Notes under the pieces: model-generated
Told to the model about the DNA's origin: nothing
Seen by the model: the letters and a program-made list of their open reading frames with translations, nothing else
Databases searched by the model: none
Assembly (NCBI GenBank): GCA_902793125.1
Contig: CADBCC010000004.1
Coordinates: 1 to 64,000 of the forward strand
Direction of reading: 5' to 3'
Length of the DNA: 64,000 nucleotides
DNA from: an uncultured Ruminococcus sp.
GTDB taxonomy: Bacteria > Bacillota > Clostridia > Oscillospirales > Acutalibacteraceae
Shown here: one piece after another, positions 40,590-49,759 of the stretch
Numbering within the stretch: position 1 is the first letter of the stretch
Layout of the letters: each line of letters begins with the position of its first letter
Position numbers and translations under genes: made by a program

Positions 40590-42422
40590 TTATTCAATAT
40601 CAATTTTATATTTTTCAAACCAGTAATCGAGTTCAATAATATACGCTAAAATCTGCGGAGCTCTCATAAGCTGACCGTACCAGGGAGAGCTGATTTTTTC
40701 CGGATAATTAATAATCTCCCTTACACCGTCTTTGTTTAAAAGCTCATTTAGCGGTGTACGTTTTTTAAGAATACCCCTTACCTTATCCGAGCATATTTCC
40801 ATATATACGGGATTATGTGTTTTCGGGTAGGGGCTCTTTTTCCTCCAGGCAATATCGTACGGAAGAATATCCTCGAACGCTTTTCGCACAATCCCTTTTT
40901 CGCGGTTTTTATATGCTTTTATTTCCCAGGGCATATTGTACGCGTATTCCACAAGCCGATAGTCGCAAAACGGAACTCTGACCTCAAGTCCGCTGTACAT
41001 ACTGCACCTGTCTTTTCTTTCAAGAAGACACTGCATAAACCAGTAGTAATTCAGCGAGAACATTTCTCTCATCCTCGAAGTGAGCTCTGAGTCGGTTTTA
41101 AGCTTATTTGTATTTTTAATTGTCTGTAAATATTTTTCCCTGACGTATTCTTCGCCTTTCGGTAAAACGCCGTCTTTAAGTATGCTCCTCCTTATACTCT
41201 GCGAGCGCGACCATGGAAAACCGTCCTCAAAAAGCATTTCCTTATTATGATACCAGGGATATCCGCCGAAAAGCTCGTCGGCGCATTCTCCCGAAAGCGC
41301 TACGGTATAGTTCTTTTTAATCTCCTTGCAAAACAACAGCAAAGATGAATCTACGTCGACGTAGCCCGGTAAATCCCTTGCCTCAACGCTCGGGTAAAGC
41401 GCTTCGGCTAAATCATTATTATCAATAATTACTTCGTGATGAACCGTATCGGCGTTTTCGGACATTATATTAATATACTCAATATCCGAACTCGGCTGAA
41501 AAAGGTTTTTCTCAAAATATTTTTTATTGTCTTTGTACTCGACCGAATAGCTGACTGCTCTATCCTTGCCGTTCTTCTTGTAATAATTCCCCGCGGTCTG
41601 AGTAATTATACTGCTGTCAAGCCCTCCCGATAAAAAGAAACATAGAGGAACGTCGCTCGTAAGCTGTTTTTCCACAGCGTCCGTAAGCAGGTATCTTACT
41701 TTTTCGATTGCTTCTTCGGTGGAGTCGGTGAATTCTTTAGCCTCTAAATTAAAGTAACGTGTTTTAGTAAGTTTTCCATCCGTGTAAAAGGCGTATTCTC
41801 CGGGAAGAATCTCTTTTACATTTTTAAATACTCCGTTTCCCGGAGTTCTTGCGGGACCTAAAAAGAAAACCTCGTATAAACCTTCCTCGTCGATTACGGG
41901 TTTAACTTTTCCGCTTTTTAAAATCGCTTTTATTTCGGACGAGAATACTATACCGTTTTTGTACTCGCTGTAAAAAAGCGGTTTAACGCCGACCTTATCC
42001 CTGCACAAAAATATCTTTTTGTTGTACATTTCGTAAATCGCGAAGGCGAAAATTCCGTTTAGTTTATCCGCGCATTTCTCTTTGTACTCGATGTACATTT
42101 TAAGCACAACTTCGGTATCGCTGCGACCTTTAAAACTGTAGCCTTTATTAATAAGCTCATTTCGCAATTCTTCGGTGTTGTAAAGCTCGCCGTTATAAAC
42201 AATTACGTATTTCTCGCCTTTTTTACCGCAAATCATCGGCTGTTTACCGTTTTCCTTATCAATTACAACGAGGCGTCTGTGTATTAAAGCTACGTTGTGG
42301 TCAATAAAAATTCCGTTTTCATCGGGGCCTCTCCTGCAAAGCGTCTTTGACATACCCGAAAGCATTCCTATATCTTCCGATAAATCCTCATATTTACTAA
42401 ATAAACCTGCTATACCGCACAT
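40590..42422 (-). CDS. asnB: asparagine synthase (glutamine-hydrolysing)
   Basis: 610 residues. N-terminal Ntn-type glutaminase with catalytic Cys2 (MCGIAGLF) and the RGPDENG motif; C-terminal PP-loop synthetase with FFLSGGLDSSIIT and GECADELFGGYPW. It makes asparagine from aspartate, glutamine and ATP. The YVDVDSSLLLF segment and length fit AsnB rather than a sugar-modifying relative. Ribosome site AGGAGG; ten bases after the YlbJ-like gene on the minus strand. Confidence 0.94.
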   Translation of the reverse strand: MCGIAGLFSKYEDLSEDIGMLSGMSKTLCRRGPDENGIFIDHNVALIHRRLVVIDKENGKQPMICGKKGEKYVIVYNGELYNTEELRNELINKGYSFKGRSDTEVVLKMYIEYKEKCADKLNGIFAFAIYEMYNKKIFLCRDKVGVKPLFYSEYKNGIVFSSEIKAILKSGKVKPVIDEEGLYEVFFLGPARTPGNGVFKNVKEILPGEYAFYTDGKLTKTRYFNLEAKEFTDSTEEAIEKVRYLLTDAVEKQLTSDVPLCFFLSGGLDSSIITQTAGNYYKKNGKDRAVSYSVEYKDNKKYFEKNLFQPSSDIEYINIMSENADTVHHEVIIDNNDLAEALYPSVEARDLPGYVDVDSSLLLFCKEIKKNYTVALSGECADELFGGYPWYHNKEMLFEDGFPWSRSQSIRRSILKDGVLPKGEEYVREKYLQTIKNTNKLKTDSELTSRMREMFSLNYYWFMQCLLERKDRCSMYSGLEVRVPFCDYRLVEYAYNMPWEIKAYKNREKGIVRKAFEDILPYDIAWRKKSPYPKTHNPVYMEICSDKVRGILKKRTPLNELLNKDGVREIINYPEKISSPWYGQLMRAPQILAYIIELDYWFEKYKIDIE

Positions 42423-42431
42423 ATTATCCTC

Positions 42432-43469
42432 CTAATTCTTTTTTATGCTGCATAGAAAACATATCCCCGTAAGTATTAAAAGCGAGCTTCCGACAACAGA
42501 ACTGCTGAGCGAAAGCGAAAAATCTTCTCTTATACTTGAAAAAACAGGAATTGTTATATTAAAGACTTTACAAAATAAATAGGTGAGAGCAGCGGTAATA
42601 CCGCCCTGTATAATTCTGTAAAAGAAAAATAAACCTTTTTTAATCTTTATATCTCCGAGCGCCTGAAAAATCTGAATATGAACGCAGATTCCGCCGAAGC
42701 CTACGGCAAAAGCGATTAAAACAATGTTTCCGTTTTCGCTTAATTTATAGCAGGCGCGGCTTACTTCTAAAATGATATTAACTATATCTCTTTCGCCTGA
42801 ATACTTTTCAATAACTTTTATTATTGACGAAAAAACGCATACAACAGCGCACATTTCAATTACGGCGTACACCGCGTCTGATACCGAACTTATAAATGCC
42901 TCAAAAGTGTTTATCTTTGTTTTTGTTTCGAATTTAGAATTATAATCTCCTTTTCCGAATATAATCCTGTTAATTATTCCGAGTATTATTACCGAAATAA
43001 TCTGTGAAGAAAAAAGCGCGGCTCCCGCGTCAAAACTGTTCAAAAGCCTTATCCCGATGTATGTAATTAAAAATCCCGGTCCCGCGCCCACGGCGATGTA
43101 AGCCGCCTTTGCGGCTTCTCTTTCGCTTATGCTTCCGTTTTTATAAAGCGCGCTTATTCCTTTCGCCGCAACGGGATATCCTCCCGAAATTCCGATTAAT
43201 ACCGTGAATACCGTTTTCGCGGATAGTCCGAATAAAGAGTTTGTGATTCTGTTAAAAGTTTTCCCCTTAAAACCGAGGTTTAATTTCGCCGTTAATGATG
43301 AAATTATCATAAACGGAAAAATCGACGGCACAAGAACCGTTACGCAAAAGTAAATTCCCTCGTTTATTCCGCCTGAGACTTCTTTAGAGAAGAATATCGT
43401 TCCCGCTCCAATTATTACGATAAATATCAGCTTAAAAACCTGCGGGCTTTTGAGCGCTCTTTTATACAT
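42432..43469 (-). CDS. ylbJ: YlbJ-like / nucleoside-recognition (GATE) membrane protein
   Basis: 345 residues, about eight to ten helices. The GATE-type segment GISGGYPVAAKGISALYKNG is diagnostic for the SpoIIIAE/YlbJ/nucleoside-recognition membrane group. YlbJ is needed for spore cortex formation in Bacillus. Head to head with yqfC (44 bases between starts), another sporulation gene, which supports the sporulation assignment. Ribosome site GGTGAG. Confidence 0.78.
   Translation of the reverse strand: MYKRALKSPQVFKLIFIVIIGAGTIFFSKEVSGGINEGIYFCVTVLVPSIFPFMIISSLTAKLNLGFKGKTFNRITNSLFGLSAKTVFTVLIGISGGYPVAAKGISALYKNGSISEREAAKAAYIAVGAGPGFLITYIGIRLLNSFDAGAALFSSQIISVIILGIINRIIFGKGDYNSKFETKTKINTFEAFISSVSDAVYAVIEMCAVVCVFSSIIKVIEKYSGERDIVNIILEVSRACYKLSENGNIVLIAFAVGFGGICVHIQIFQALGDIKIKKGLFFFYRIIQGGITAALTYLFCKVFNITIPVFSSIREDFSLSLSSSVVGSSLLILTGICFLCSIKKN
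42925..42941 (-). repeat. 17-mer motif, site 2, inside ylbJ-like gene
   Basis: Core TTCGAATTTAGAATT at 42927-42941 on the plus strand; read on the coding strand as AATTCTAAATTCGAA. Confidence 0.5.
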
Positions 43470-43513
43470 TATTTTTACTCACCGTTAATATATATGTAAA
43501 AGGGTGAAAGATA

Positions 43514-43774
43514 ATGAGAAAAAAACGTAAGAATTTAGTTTCCGCTCTTCCCGTGGATTTCCTATACAACCTTCCCGTAATTGAATTTACGGGTAACCGC
43601 CGCGCTGTTATTGAAGGCTCAACAGGCGTGCTGCGCTACAGTGAGGATAACGTAAAAATAAAAACACGGAAATATATACTTTCTTTCAGCGGGCGCGGAC
43701 TTAGAATAAAATGTATTTCCCCGACCTGCGTGATAGTGGAAGGATTTATTTTAGATTTTGAGTTTATTATTTAG
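43514..43774 (+). CDS. yqfC: YqfC-type (YabP/YqfC family) sporulation protein
   Basis: 86 residues; ATG 43514 with GGTGAAAG. The pattern LPVIEFTGNRRAVIEGSTGVLRYSEDN and ending in a hydrophobic strand fits the YabP/YqfC family. In Bacillus yqfC is under sigma-E control and precedes yqfD, as it does here (next ATG nine bases after the stop). Confidence 0.9.
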   Translation: MRKKRKNLVSALPVDFLYNLPVIEFTGNRRAVIEGSTGVLRYSEDNVKIKTRKYILSFSGRGLRIKCISPTCVIVEGFILDFEFII

Positions 43775-43783
43775 GGTGATAAA

Positions 43784-44989
43784 ATGTTAATTAAACTTGT
43801 AAGGTTTTTAAGGGGCTATATTGTTTTTACCCTGAGCGGAAAATACCCCGAGCGCTTTATTAACCTGCTTAACGGCAACGGTATAGTTTACTGGAATCTT
43901 CTGCCCGAAAATAAAAGTTATACGGGCTGTATGCTCCTTTGCGACTATCGGAAAATAAGAAGATTAACTAAAAAAACATCGGTAAAACTGAAATGTAAAA
44001 AACGCACGGGACTGCCTTTTATAATAAAAAAATACAGTATGAGAAAAGGGCTTGCGATCGGCGGAATTTCAGCATTAATAATTATGTGTTTTTTAAGCTC
44101 TTTTATCTGGACTGTTCAGATTAACGGCGCCGAAAATCTCAGCCGTGCAAAAATAATAAACGCGCTCGAAAGCTGTAACTTAAAACCGGGAGCTTATAAA
44201 TACTCTCTTGATTTTGAGTCAATCGAGCGTGAACTGCTTTTAAAAGTTCCCGAAATACGCTGGGTGTCCGTAAACGCGCTTAACGGAATCGCTAAAGTTG
44301 AAATAAAAGAAAGGCTTCTGAAACCGAAAATAAAAACAGAAAAATATCCCTGTAATCTTACCGCGGCGGAAGACGGCGTAATAACCGATACGATTGTAAA
44401 TAACGGAACCTGCGAAGTTAAAAAGAAAAGCGCGGTTGTAAAAAACCAGCTTCTCGTCAGCTGTGTGGTTGAAGGTACCAACGAGGCCGAGGATAAACTG
44501 ACTTTCGTTCATTCCGACGGAAAAATTTTTGCCGACGTTAATTATAAGGAAAAGTTTATAATTTCTAAAAAGAATAATAATATAATTCTAAATTCGAATT
44601 ATTATGAAAAATCAAATTTAATTCTGCTCCATTTAACCTTTCCGATTTTCTTCAACTGTCCGTCGGGCGATTTGAATACAAAAAGCTTTTACCAAAAAAA
44701 CCTAAGCGCTAACGGAGTTACGCTTCCGCTCGGGCTTGATTCGGTGAGGAGTTATGATATTAATAAGTCGTTAGAAATAATTAATAAGGAAAAAGCTAAA
44801 ATTCTTTTAGAGAAAAAAGCGAATCTTTACGAAGTATTTAATTACGGAAAGTTTAAGGTAAAAAAGAAAAATTATTCCATAAAAGAATTAAAAGACAAAT
44901 TTATCTTAAAAGCGGATTATAAAGTCAACAAAAATATCGCTCAGCCTAAACGGGTGAAAATATCCGATAAGTCAAAAACCGAAAGATAA
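43784..44989 (+). CDS. yqfD: YqfD-type sporulation membrane protein
   Basis: 401 residues. N-terminal cytoplasmic segment with LVRFLRGYIVFTLSG and ERFINLLNGNGIVYWNL, one strong membrane helix at ~92-112 (IGGISALIIMCFLSSFIW), then an extracytoplasmic domain with the family WTVQINGAENLS start. Paired with yqfC. Its exact role in sporulation is not known. The usual downstream phoH and ybeY are absent. Confidence 0.92.
   Translation: MLIKLVRFLRGYIVFTLSGKYPERFINLLNGNGIVYWNLLPENKSYTGCMLLCDYRKIRRLTKKTSVKLKCKKRTGLPFIIKKYSMRKGLAIGGISALIIMCFLSSFIWTVQINGAENLSRAKIINALESCNLKPGAYKYSLDFESIERELLLKVPEIRWVSVNALNGIAKVEIKERLLKPKIKTEKYPCNLTAAEDGVITDTIVNNGTCEVKKKSAVVKNQLLVSCVVEGTNEAEDKLTFVHSDGKIFADVNYKEKFIISKKNNNIILNSNYYEKSNLILLHLTFPIFFNCPSGDLNTKSFYQKNLSANGVTLPLGLDSVRSYDINKSLEIINKEKAKILLEKKANLYEVFNYGKFKVKKKNYSIKELKDKFILKADYKVNKNIAQPKRVKISDKSKTER
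44584..44600 (+). repeat. 17-mer motif, site 3, inside yqfD
   Basis: AATTCTAAATTCGAATT, identical to the reverse complement of site 4. Confidence 0.5.
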
Positions 44990-45098
44990 TATTTTATTGC
45001 CTAAAACAAAAAGCTATGTTAAAATAAATAAGTTAGGAAAAAGAACAGGCGCGAACCTGAGTTTTGCGAAATATATAAATTAATAGAAAGCTGATATT

Positions 45099-45872
45099 AT
45101 GAGATTACTTTGCATTGGTGATGTTGTAGGAAAAGTCGGATGCGTTTTTTTGCGTTCAAAACTTCCCGCTTTAAAAAAAGTAAAGGGGATAGACGCCGTT
45201 ATTTGCAACGGTGAAAACTCCGCCGACGGTAACGGAATTACCCCCGTGTCCGCTGATTTTTTATTTGACAGCGGAGTTGACGTTATTACGCTGGGCAATC
45301 ATTCTTTCAGGAGAAAAGAAGTTTATTCTTATCTTGACCGAACTCCGTATATAATCCGCCCCGCTAATTTTCCCGAGTCCACAACCCCGGGAAAGGGCGT
45401 ATGTACTCTTGATTTCGGAAGATACAGCGTAACGGTAATTAATCTTATCGGAAATATGTTTATGGAACCGGGACTTTTGAGTCCTTTTGATAAAATCGAC
45501 AGCATTTTAAAAGATATTGATAGCAAAATTATCGTTGTTGATTTCCACGCCGAAACAACTTCCGAAAAACTCGCGATGGGATATTATCTTGATTCAAAAG
45601 TTTCCGCGGTATTCGGCACCCATACCCACGTGCAGACTTCGGACGAGCGAGTGCTTGCGGGCGGTACGGGATATATTACCGATTTGGGAATGACAGGCCC
45701 GAAAGATTCCGTGCTCGGCGTTAAACCCGAGATTTCAATCGAAAAATTTAAAAGCAGATTGCCTGTGCGTTTTGAATTAAAAAACGGTCCCTGCAAGATG
45801 GAATGTGTTATTTTTGACATTGATGATAAAACGGGAAAAACAATTTCCGCTGAAAGGCTGAGAATTTTGTAA
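45099..45872 (+). CDS. ymdB: YmdB-type metallophosphoesterase
   Basis: 257 residues, standard length for the YmdB/TIGR00282 family. Metal ligands in MRLLCIGDVVGKVG, NGENSADGNGI, LGNHSF, VVDFHAETTSEK and FGTHTHVQTSDER. The family hydrolyses 2',3'-cyclic nucleotides and links to biofilm and motility decisions in Bacillus. One canonical residue is altered (LGNHSF where LGNHTW or LGNHIW is usual), without loss of the ligands. The upstream 109 bases contain a small CAGG/CCTG hairpin only. Confidence 0.92.
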   Translation: MRLLCIGDVVGKVGCVFLRSKLPALKKVKGIDAVICNGENSADGNGITPVSADFLFDSGVDVITLGNHSFRRKEVYSYLDRTPYIIRPANFPESTTPGKGVCTLDFGRYSVTVINLIGNMFMEPGLLSPFDKIDSILKDIDSKIIVVDFHAETTSEKLAMGYYLDSKVSAVFGTHTHVQTSDERVLAGGTGYITDLGMTGPKDSVLGVKPEISIEKFKSRLPVRFELKNGPCKMECVIFDIDDKTGKTISAERLRIL

Positions 45873-45879
45873 AATACTA

Positions 45880-45907
45880 TTGCAAAAATTTATTTTTATA
45901 GTATAAT
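45880..45907 (+). promoter_or_regulatory. promoter for the fakA-like gene
   Basis: TTGCAA (45880-45885) and TATAAT (45902-45907), spacer 16. Confidence 0.7.
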
Positions 45908-45957
45908 AGCTATGAATGATTTTAAATCCTTTTTATGGGTGAGGAAGTGTTTATTAA

Positions 45958-47607
45958 ATGAACGGAATTGATTTAAAAAAAGCAGTAATTTCAGGTTCGA
46001 ATAATATTTGTTCAAAGAAATCTTATATTAACGACCTTAATATTTTCCCCGTTCCCGACGGCGATACCGGTACAAATATGTCTATGACTACAACCGCCGC
46101 CGTTAAGGCTCTCGAAAAAACCGACTCCGATGAAATCGGCGTTGTTTCTAAAGCTATCGCTTCCGCGATGCTCAGAGGCGCGAGAGGTAACTCGGGCGTA
46201 ATCTTATCTTTATTGTTCAGAGGATTTGCCGAAGGACTTAAAGATAAAGCGGTCGCTAACGGAAAAGAATTGGTTGACGCTTTGGGAATCGGAGTTGACG
46301 CGGCTTATAAAGCTGTTATGAAACCTACCGAAGGTACTATCCTTACCGTAGCGCGCGTAGGATACGAAGGCGGACTCGAGGCTTGCGATAAAACCGACGA
46401 TGTTGCCGAAGTCTGGGAAGCTGTTTGTGTTTCCGCTGAGGAAGCTTTAAGAAAAACTCCCGAATATCTTCCCGTTCTTAAAAAAGCGGGCGTTGTAGAT
46501 GCGGGCGGAATGGGACTTTACTCGATTTTTGACGGAATGCTTTCTTACTTTAAAGACGGCGAGGTAATTGAATGTGACGACGCTTCCGTCGAGGAAGAAT
46601 TGGAAAACTTTTCAAGCACCGTAGCTGAGTTTGACGAAGTTATTAACTTTGCGTATTGTACCGAGTTTATTGTCGGTCGTGACGAGAAAATAAAAACCGA
46701 TCCCAACGAACTGCGTATGTTCCTTGAAACTATCGGCGACTGCGTAGTTGTTGTAAACGACGACGAGATTATTAAAGTTCACGTTCATACCGATAATCCC
46801 GGAAACGCTCTCCAGAAAGGCCTTGATTACGGCCAGCTTCTCACCGTAAAAGTTGAGAATATGGTTGAACAGCACCGTCAGCGTGTTGAAGATAACGAGG
46901 CTAAAAAGGAAGAGAAAAATAAATTAACCCCCGTTGATCCTACTGAGGAAGTCGGATTCGTTGCGGTAGCCGCAGGCGAGGGAGTTACAAATCTCTTTAA
47001 AGATTTAGGATGCACAAATGTTGTTTCAGGCGGTCAGTCAATGAACCCCAGTACAGACGATATTTACGAAGCTATAATGGCTACTCCAGCTAAAACCGTA
47101 TATGTGCTTCCCAATAACAAAAATATAATTATGGCTGCCGAGCAGACCGTTCCCATGGTTGAGGACAGAGAAGTTGTTATCGTACCTACCCGTACAATTC
47201 CCCAGGGAATGTCAGCTATGTTGAGCTTTGACCCCGAACTTACAGCTGAGAGCAACCGCGATATTATGATGAGCGCTGCTAAGCAGGTAGCGACCGGCCA
47301 GGTTACTTTCGCCGCTCGAAACAGCGAGTTCGGCCACCAAAAGATAAAAGAAGGCGAAATTATCGCTCTCGAAAACGGAAAGCTTACAATAACCGAAAGA
47401 ACTCCCGCGAGGGCGGTTGTTAAGCTCGCTAAAAGTATGATTAACCACGAAACTTCATTCGTAACGTTAATATACGGCGCGGATGTTTCCGAAAAAGAAG
47501 CTCAGGAAGCCTACGAAGCGATTAACGTAAGATACGGCCACAAAGTTGACGTTTCGCTCGTTAACGGCGGACAGCCGATTTATTACTTCATATTGAGTGT
47601 TGAATAA
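45958..47607 (+). CDS. fakA: DAK2-domain fatty acid kinase subunit A (FakA/YloV-like)
   Basis: 549 residues, matching FakA. The N-terminal DhaL-like kinase domain shows the Mg-ATP motif NIFPVPDGDTGTNMSMT and RGARGNSGVILSLLFRG; the C-terminal part is the EDD/DegV-like region. FakA phosphorylates fatty acids bound to a FakB (DegV) protein so that they enter phospholipid synthesis. No fakB gene is in the window. It precedes recG, the common order in Firmicutes (yloV-recG). Confidence 0.9.
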   Translation: MNGIDLKKAVISGSNNICSKKSYINDLNIFPVPDGDTGTNMSMTTTAAVKALEKTDSDEIGVVSKAIASAMLRGARGNSGVILSLLFRGFAEGLKDKAVANGKELVDALGIGVDAAYKAVMKPTEGTILTVARVGYEGGLEACDKTDDVAEVWEAVCVSAEEALRKTPEYLPVLKKAGVVDAGGMGLYSIFDGMLSYFKDGEVIECDDASVEEELENFSSTVAEFDEVINFAYCTEFIVGRDEKIKTDPNELRMFLETIGDCVVVVNDDEIIKVHVHTDNPGNALQKGLDYGQLLTVKVENMVEQHRQRVEDNEAKKEEKNKLTPVDPTEEVGFVAVAAGEGVTNLFKDLGCTNVVSGGQSMNPSTDDIYEAIMATPAKTVYVLPNNKNIIMAAEQTVPMVEDREVVIVPTRTIPQGMSAMLSFDPELTAESNRDIMMSAAKQVATGQVTFAARNSEFGHQKIKEGEIIALENGKLTITERTPARAVVKLAKSMINHETSFVTLIYGADVSEKEAQEAYEAINVRYGHKVDVSLVNGGQPIYYFILSVE

Positions 47608-47610
47608 GAG

Positions 47611-47637
47611 AAAGGGTTGCCTTGGCAACCCTTTTTA
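47611..47637 (+). terminator. terminator between fakA and recG
   Basis: AAAGGGTTGCC/GGCAACCCTTT stem with a two-base loop and T tail; tight loop but strong stem. Confidence 0.8.
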
Positions 47638-47653
47638 GTTAAGAGTTGGATTT

Positions 47654-49693
47654 ATGAGTTTATACGGGATGAAAATTGAAGAGCTTTCCGGAATCGGAAA
47701 AAAGCGCGCTGAGTTGTTTAAAAAGCTCGGTGTATTTTCTGTTGGTGAACTTCTGAATTTTTATCCCCGGACTTACGAGGACTGGTCGGAAATAACCGAT
47801 ATCGCCGATGTCGAGGACGGAGCGGCGGTTTGTATACGCGCTTCAGTCCACAGCGCTTTTCAGTCAGGCTTTACAAAAACAGGAAAGTATATAGCTAAAA
47901 CTATCGTTACCGACGAAACAGGCGCTTGCGAGCTTATTTATTTTAATAATAAATATATCGATCGAATGCTTATTAACGGAAATACTTATCGCTTTTTCGG
48001 AAAAGCGTCCAACACTTTCGGTAATGTAAGTATGATTGCGCCGACTTTTTCTCCCGACAGCGCCTCGACTGAAGTACGTCCGGTTTATAACCTTACTTCG
48101 GGGCTTAACAATAATACGGTTGTAAACGCCGTAAAACAGGCAATTAATCTTATGCCCGAAAAAATAAACGACCCTTTACCCGAAAAGCTGAGGGAGAAGT
48201 TTTCGCTGTGCGATTTAAAATACGCGATAAAAAATATCCATTTTCCCGAGAATATGAAAGCGCTTGAGACCGCGCAAAAAAGACTTGTTGTAGAAGAACT
48301 TCTCGTCTTAAACCTGGGACTCAGAAGTTTAAAATCCCACAAAAGGCGCGAGAATATGAACGCTTTAAGTAAGGATTATTCGGACGAATTCGAAAGCCTT
48401 TTACCGTTTAAGCTTACAAACGCGCAGAAAAACGCGATAAAAGATTGTATTAACGATATAAAAAATCCCGAAATAACTTTAAACAGGCTTGTACAGGGCG
48501 ACGTCGGTTCGGGTAAAACTGTTGTTGCGGGTTCGGTTTGCTATTCAATGATAAAAAACGGTTTCCAAACGGCGTTTATGGCTCCGACTGAAATCCTTGC
48601 CGAACAGCACTATAATTCTTTTAAAGAAATATTTAAAAATATTGATATAAATTTAGCCCTGCTTACGGGTTCTCTTAAACAGTCTGAAAAAGACAGGGTA
48701 AGAGAAAGTCTTAAAAACGGCGAAACCGACCTTGTAATCGGAACCCACGCGCTTATAACCGATAAAACGGAGTTCGATAATTTAGGCTTGGTTGTAACCG
48801 ATGAACAGCACCGTTTCGGTGTAGCCCAGAGAGCTAAGCTTCTCTCAAAAGGCAACAGTCCGCATTTGCTTGTAATGAGCGCGACTCCTATTCCGAGGAC
48901 TCTCGGGCTGATTATTTTCGGAGACCTTGATATTTCAATAATCGATGAGCTTCCTCCGGGACGGCAGGAGATTGATACTCTTTTAATCGGTTCCGATAAA
49001 AGGGTAAGAGCGCTTAACTTTATTAAAAAAGAAATTGCCCGGGGACGCCAGGCGTATATTGTCTGTCCGCTTGTTGAGGAAGGTGAGGGAGACCTCGCTT
49101 CGGCTGAGGAATACGCCGCCGAGCTGATGCTGAATTATTTCAGCGATATTCCCGTAGGTATTCTCCACGGAAAGATGAAAGCTTGCGAAAAAGAAGAAGT
49201 AATTCGTAATTTCGCCGAAAATAAAATTAAACTTCTTGTCGCGACGACTGTAATCGAGGTCGGTATTGACGTTAAAAACGCTACGATTATGATGATTGAA
49301 AACGCCGAGCGGTTCGGGCTTTCCCAGCTTCACCAGCTTAGGGGAAGAGTCGGAAGAGGAAGCGAAAAAAGCTATTGTATTTTAGTTTCCGACAGCACAA
49401 CCGAAAACTCAAACGAACGCCTTAAAACTATGTGTACCACAAATGACGGATTCAAAATCGCCGACGCGGATTTAAAACTCAGAGGTCCGGGAGATTTCTT
49501 CGGCTCGCGCCAGCACGGACTTCCCGAGCTTAAAATCAGCAGTTTAGCCGATACAAAAAATCTTTCGCTTTCCCAGAAAATCGCGGATTACGTAATGAAA
49601 GATTCACAAAATTTAAGAGATGACGCCTACCGCGGACTGAAAGCCGAGATTAACCGGCTGTTTAAAACTACCGGCGATTCGACGTTAAATTAA
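47654..49693 (+). CDS. recG: ATP-dependent DNA helicase RecG
   Basis: 679 residues. N-terminal wedge/OB region with ELSGIGKKRAELFKKLG, then helicase domains: Walker A QGDVGSGKT near residue 282, DEQH box, MSATPIPRTL, and the TRG region near the C-terminus (GPGDFFGSRQHG). It remodels stalled replication forks and Holliday junctions. The ribosome site is weak (TTGGA). Confidence 0.97.
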   Translation: MSLYGMKIEELSGIGKKRAELFKKLGVFSVGELLNFYPRTYEDWSEITDIADVEDGAAVCIRASVHSAFQSGFTKTGKYIAKTIVTDETGACELIYFNNKYIDRMLINGNTYRFFGKASNTFGNVSMIAPTFSPDSASTEVRPVYNLTSGLNNNTVVNAVKQAINLMPEKINDPLPEKLREKFSLCDLKYAIKNIHFPENMKALETAQKRLVVEELLVLNLGLRSLKSHKRRENMNALSKDYSDEFESLLPFKLTNAQKNAIKDCINDIKNPEITLNRLVQGDVGSGKTVVAGSVCYSMIKNGFQTAFMAPTEILAEQHYNSFKEIFKNIDINLALLTGSLKQSEKDRVRESLKNGETDLVIGTHALITDKTEFDNLGLVVTDEQHRFGVAQRAKLLSKGNSPHLLVMSATPIPRTLGLIIFGDLDISIIDELPPGRQEIDTLLIGSDKRVRALNFIKKEIARGRQAYIVCPLVEEGEGDLASAEEYAAELMLNYFSDIPVGILHGKMKACEKEEVIRNFAENKIKLLVATTVIEVGIDVKNATIMMIENAERFGLSQLHQLRGRVGRGSEKSYCILVSDSTTENSNERLKTMCTTNDGFKIADADLKLRGPGDFFGSRQHGLPELKISSLADTKNLSLSQKIADYVMKDSQNLRDDAYRGLKAEINRLFKTTGDSTLN

Positions 49694-49700
49694 AAAAATA

Positions 49701-49729
49701 TTGAAAAATCTGATTTTATATAGTATAAT
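49701..49729 (+). promoter_or_regulatory. promoter for dacF
   Basis: TTGAAA (49701-49706) and TATAAT (49724-49729), spacer 17. Confidence 0.75.
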
Positions 49730-49759
49730 GTAACCTGAAATTTTATGGGAGGTATTCCT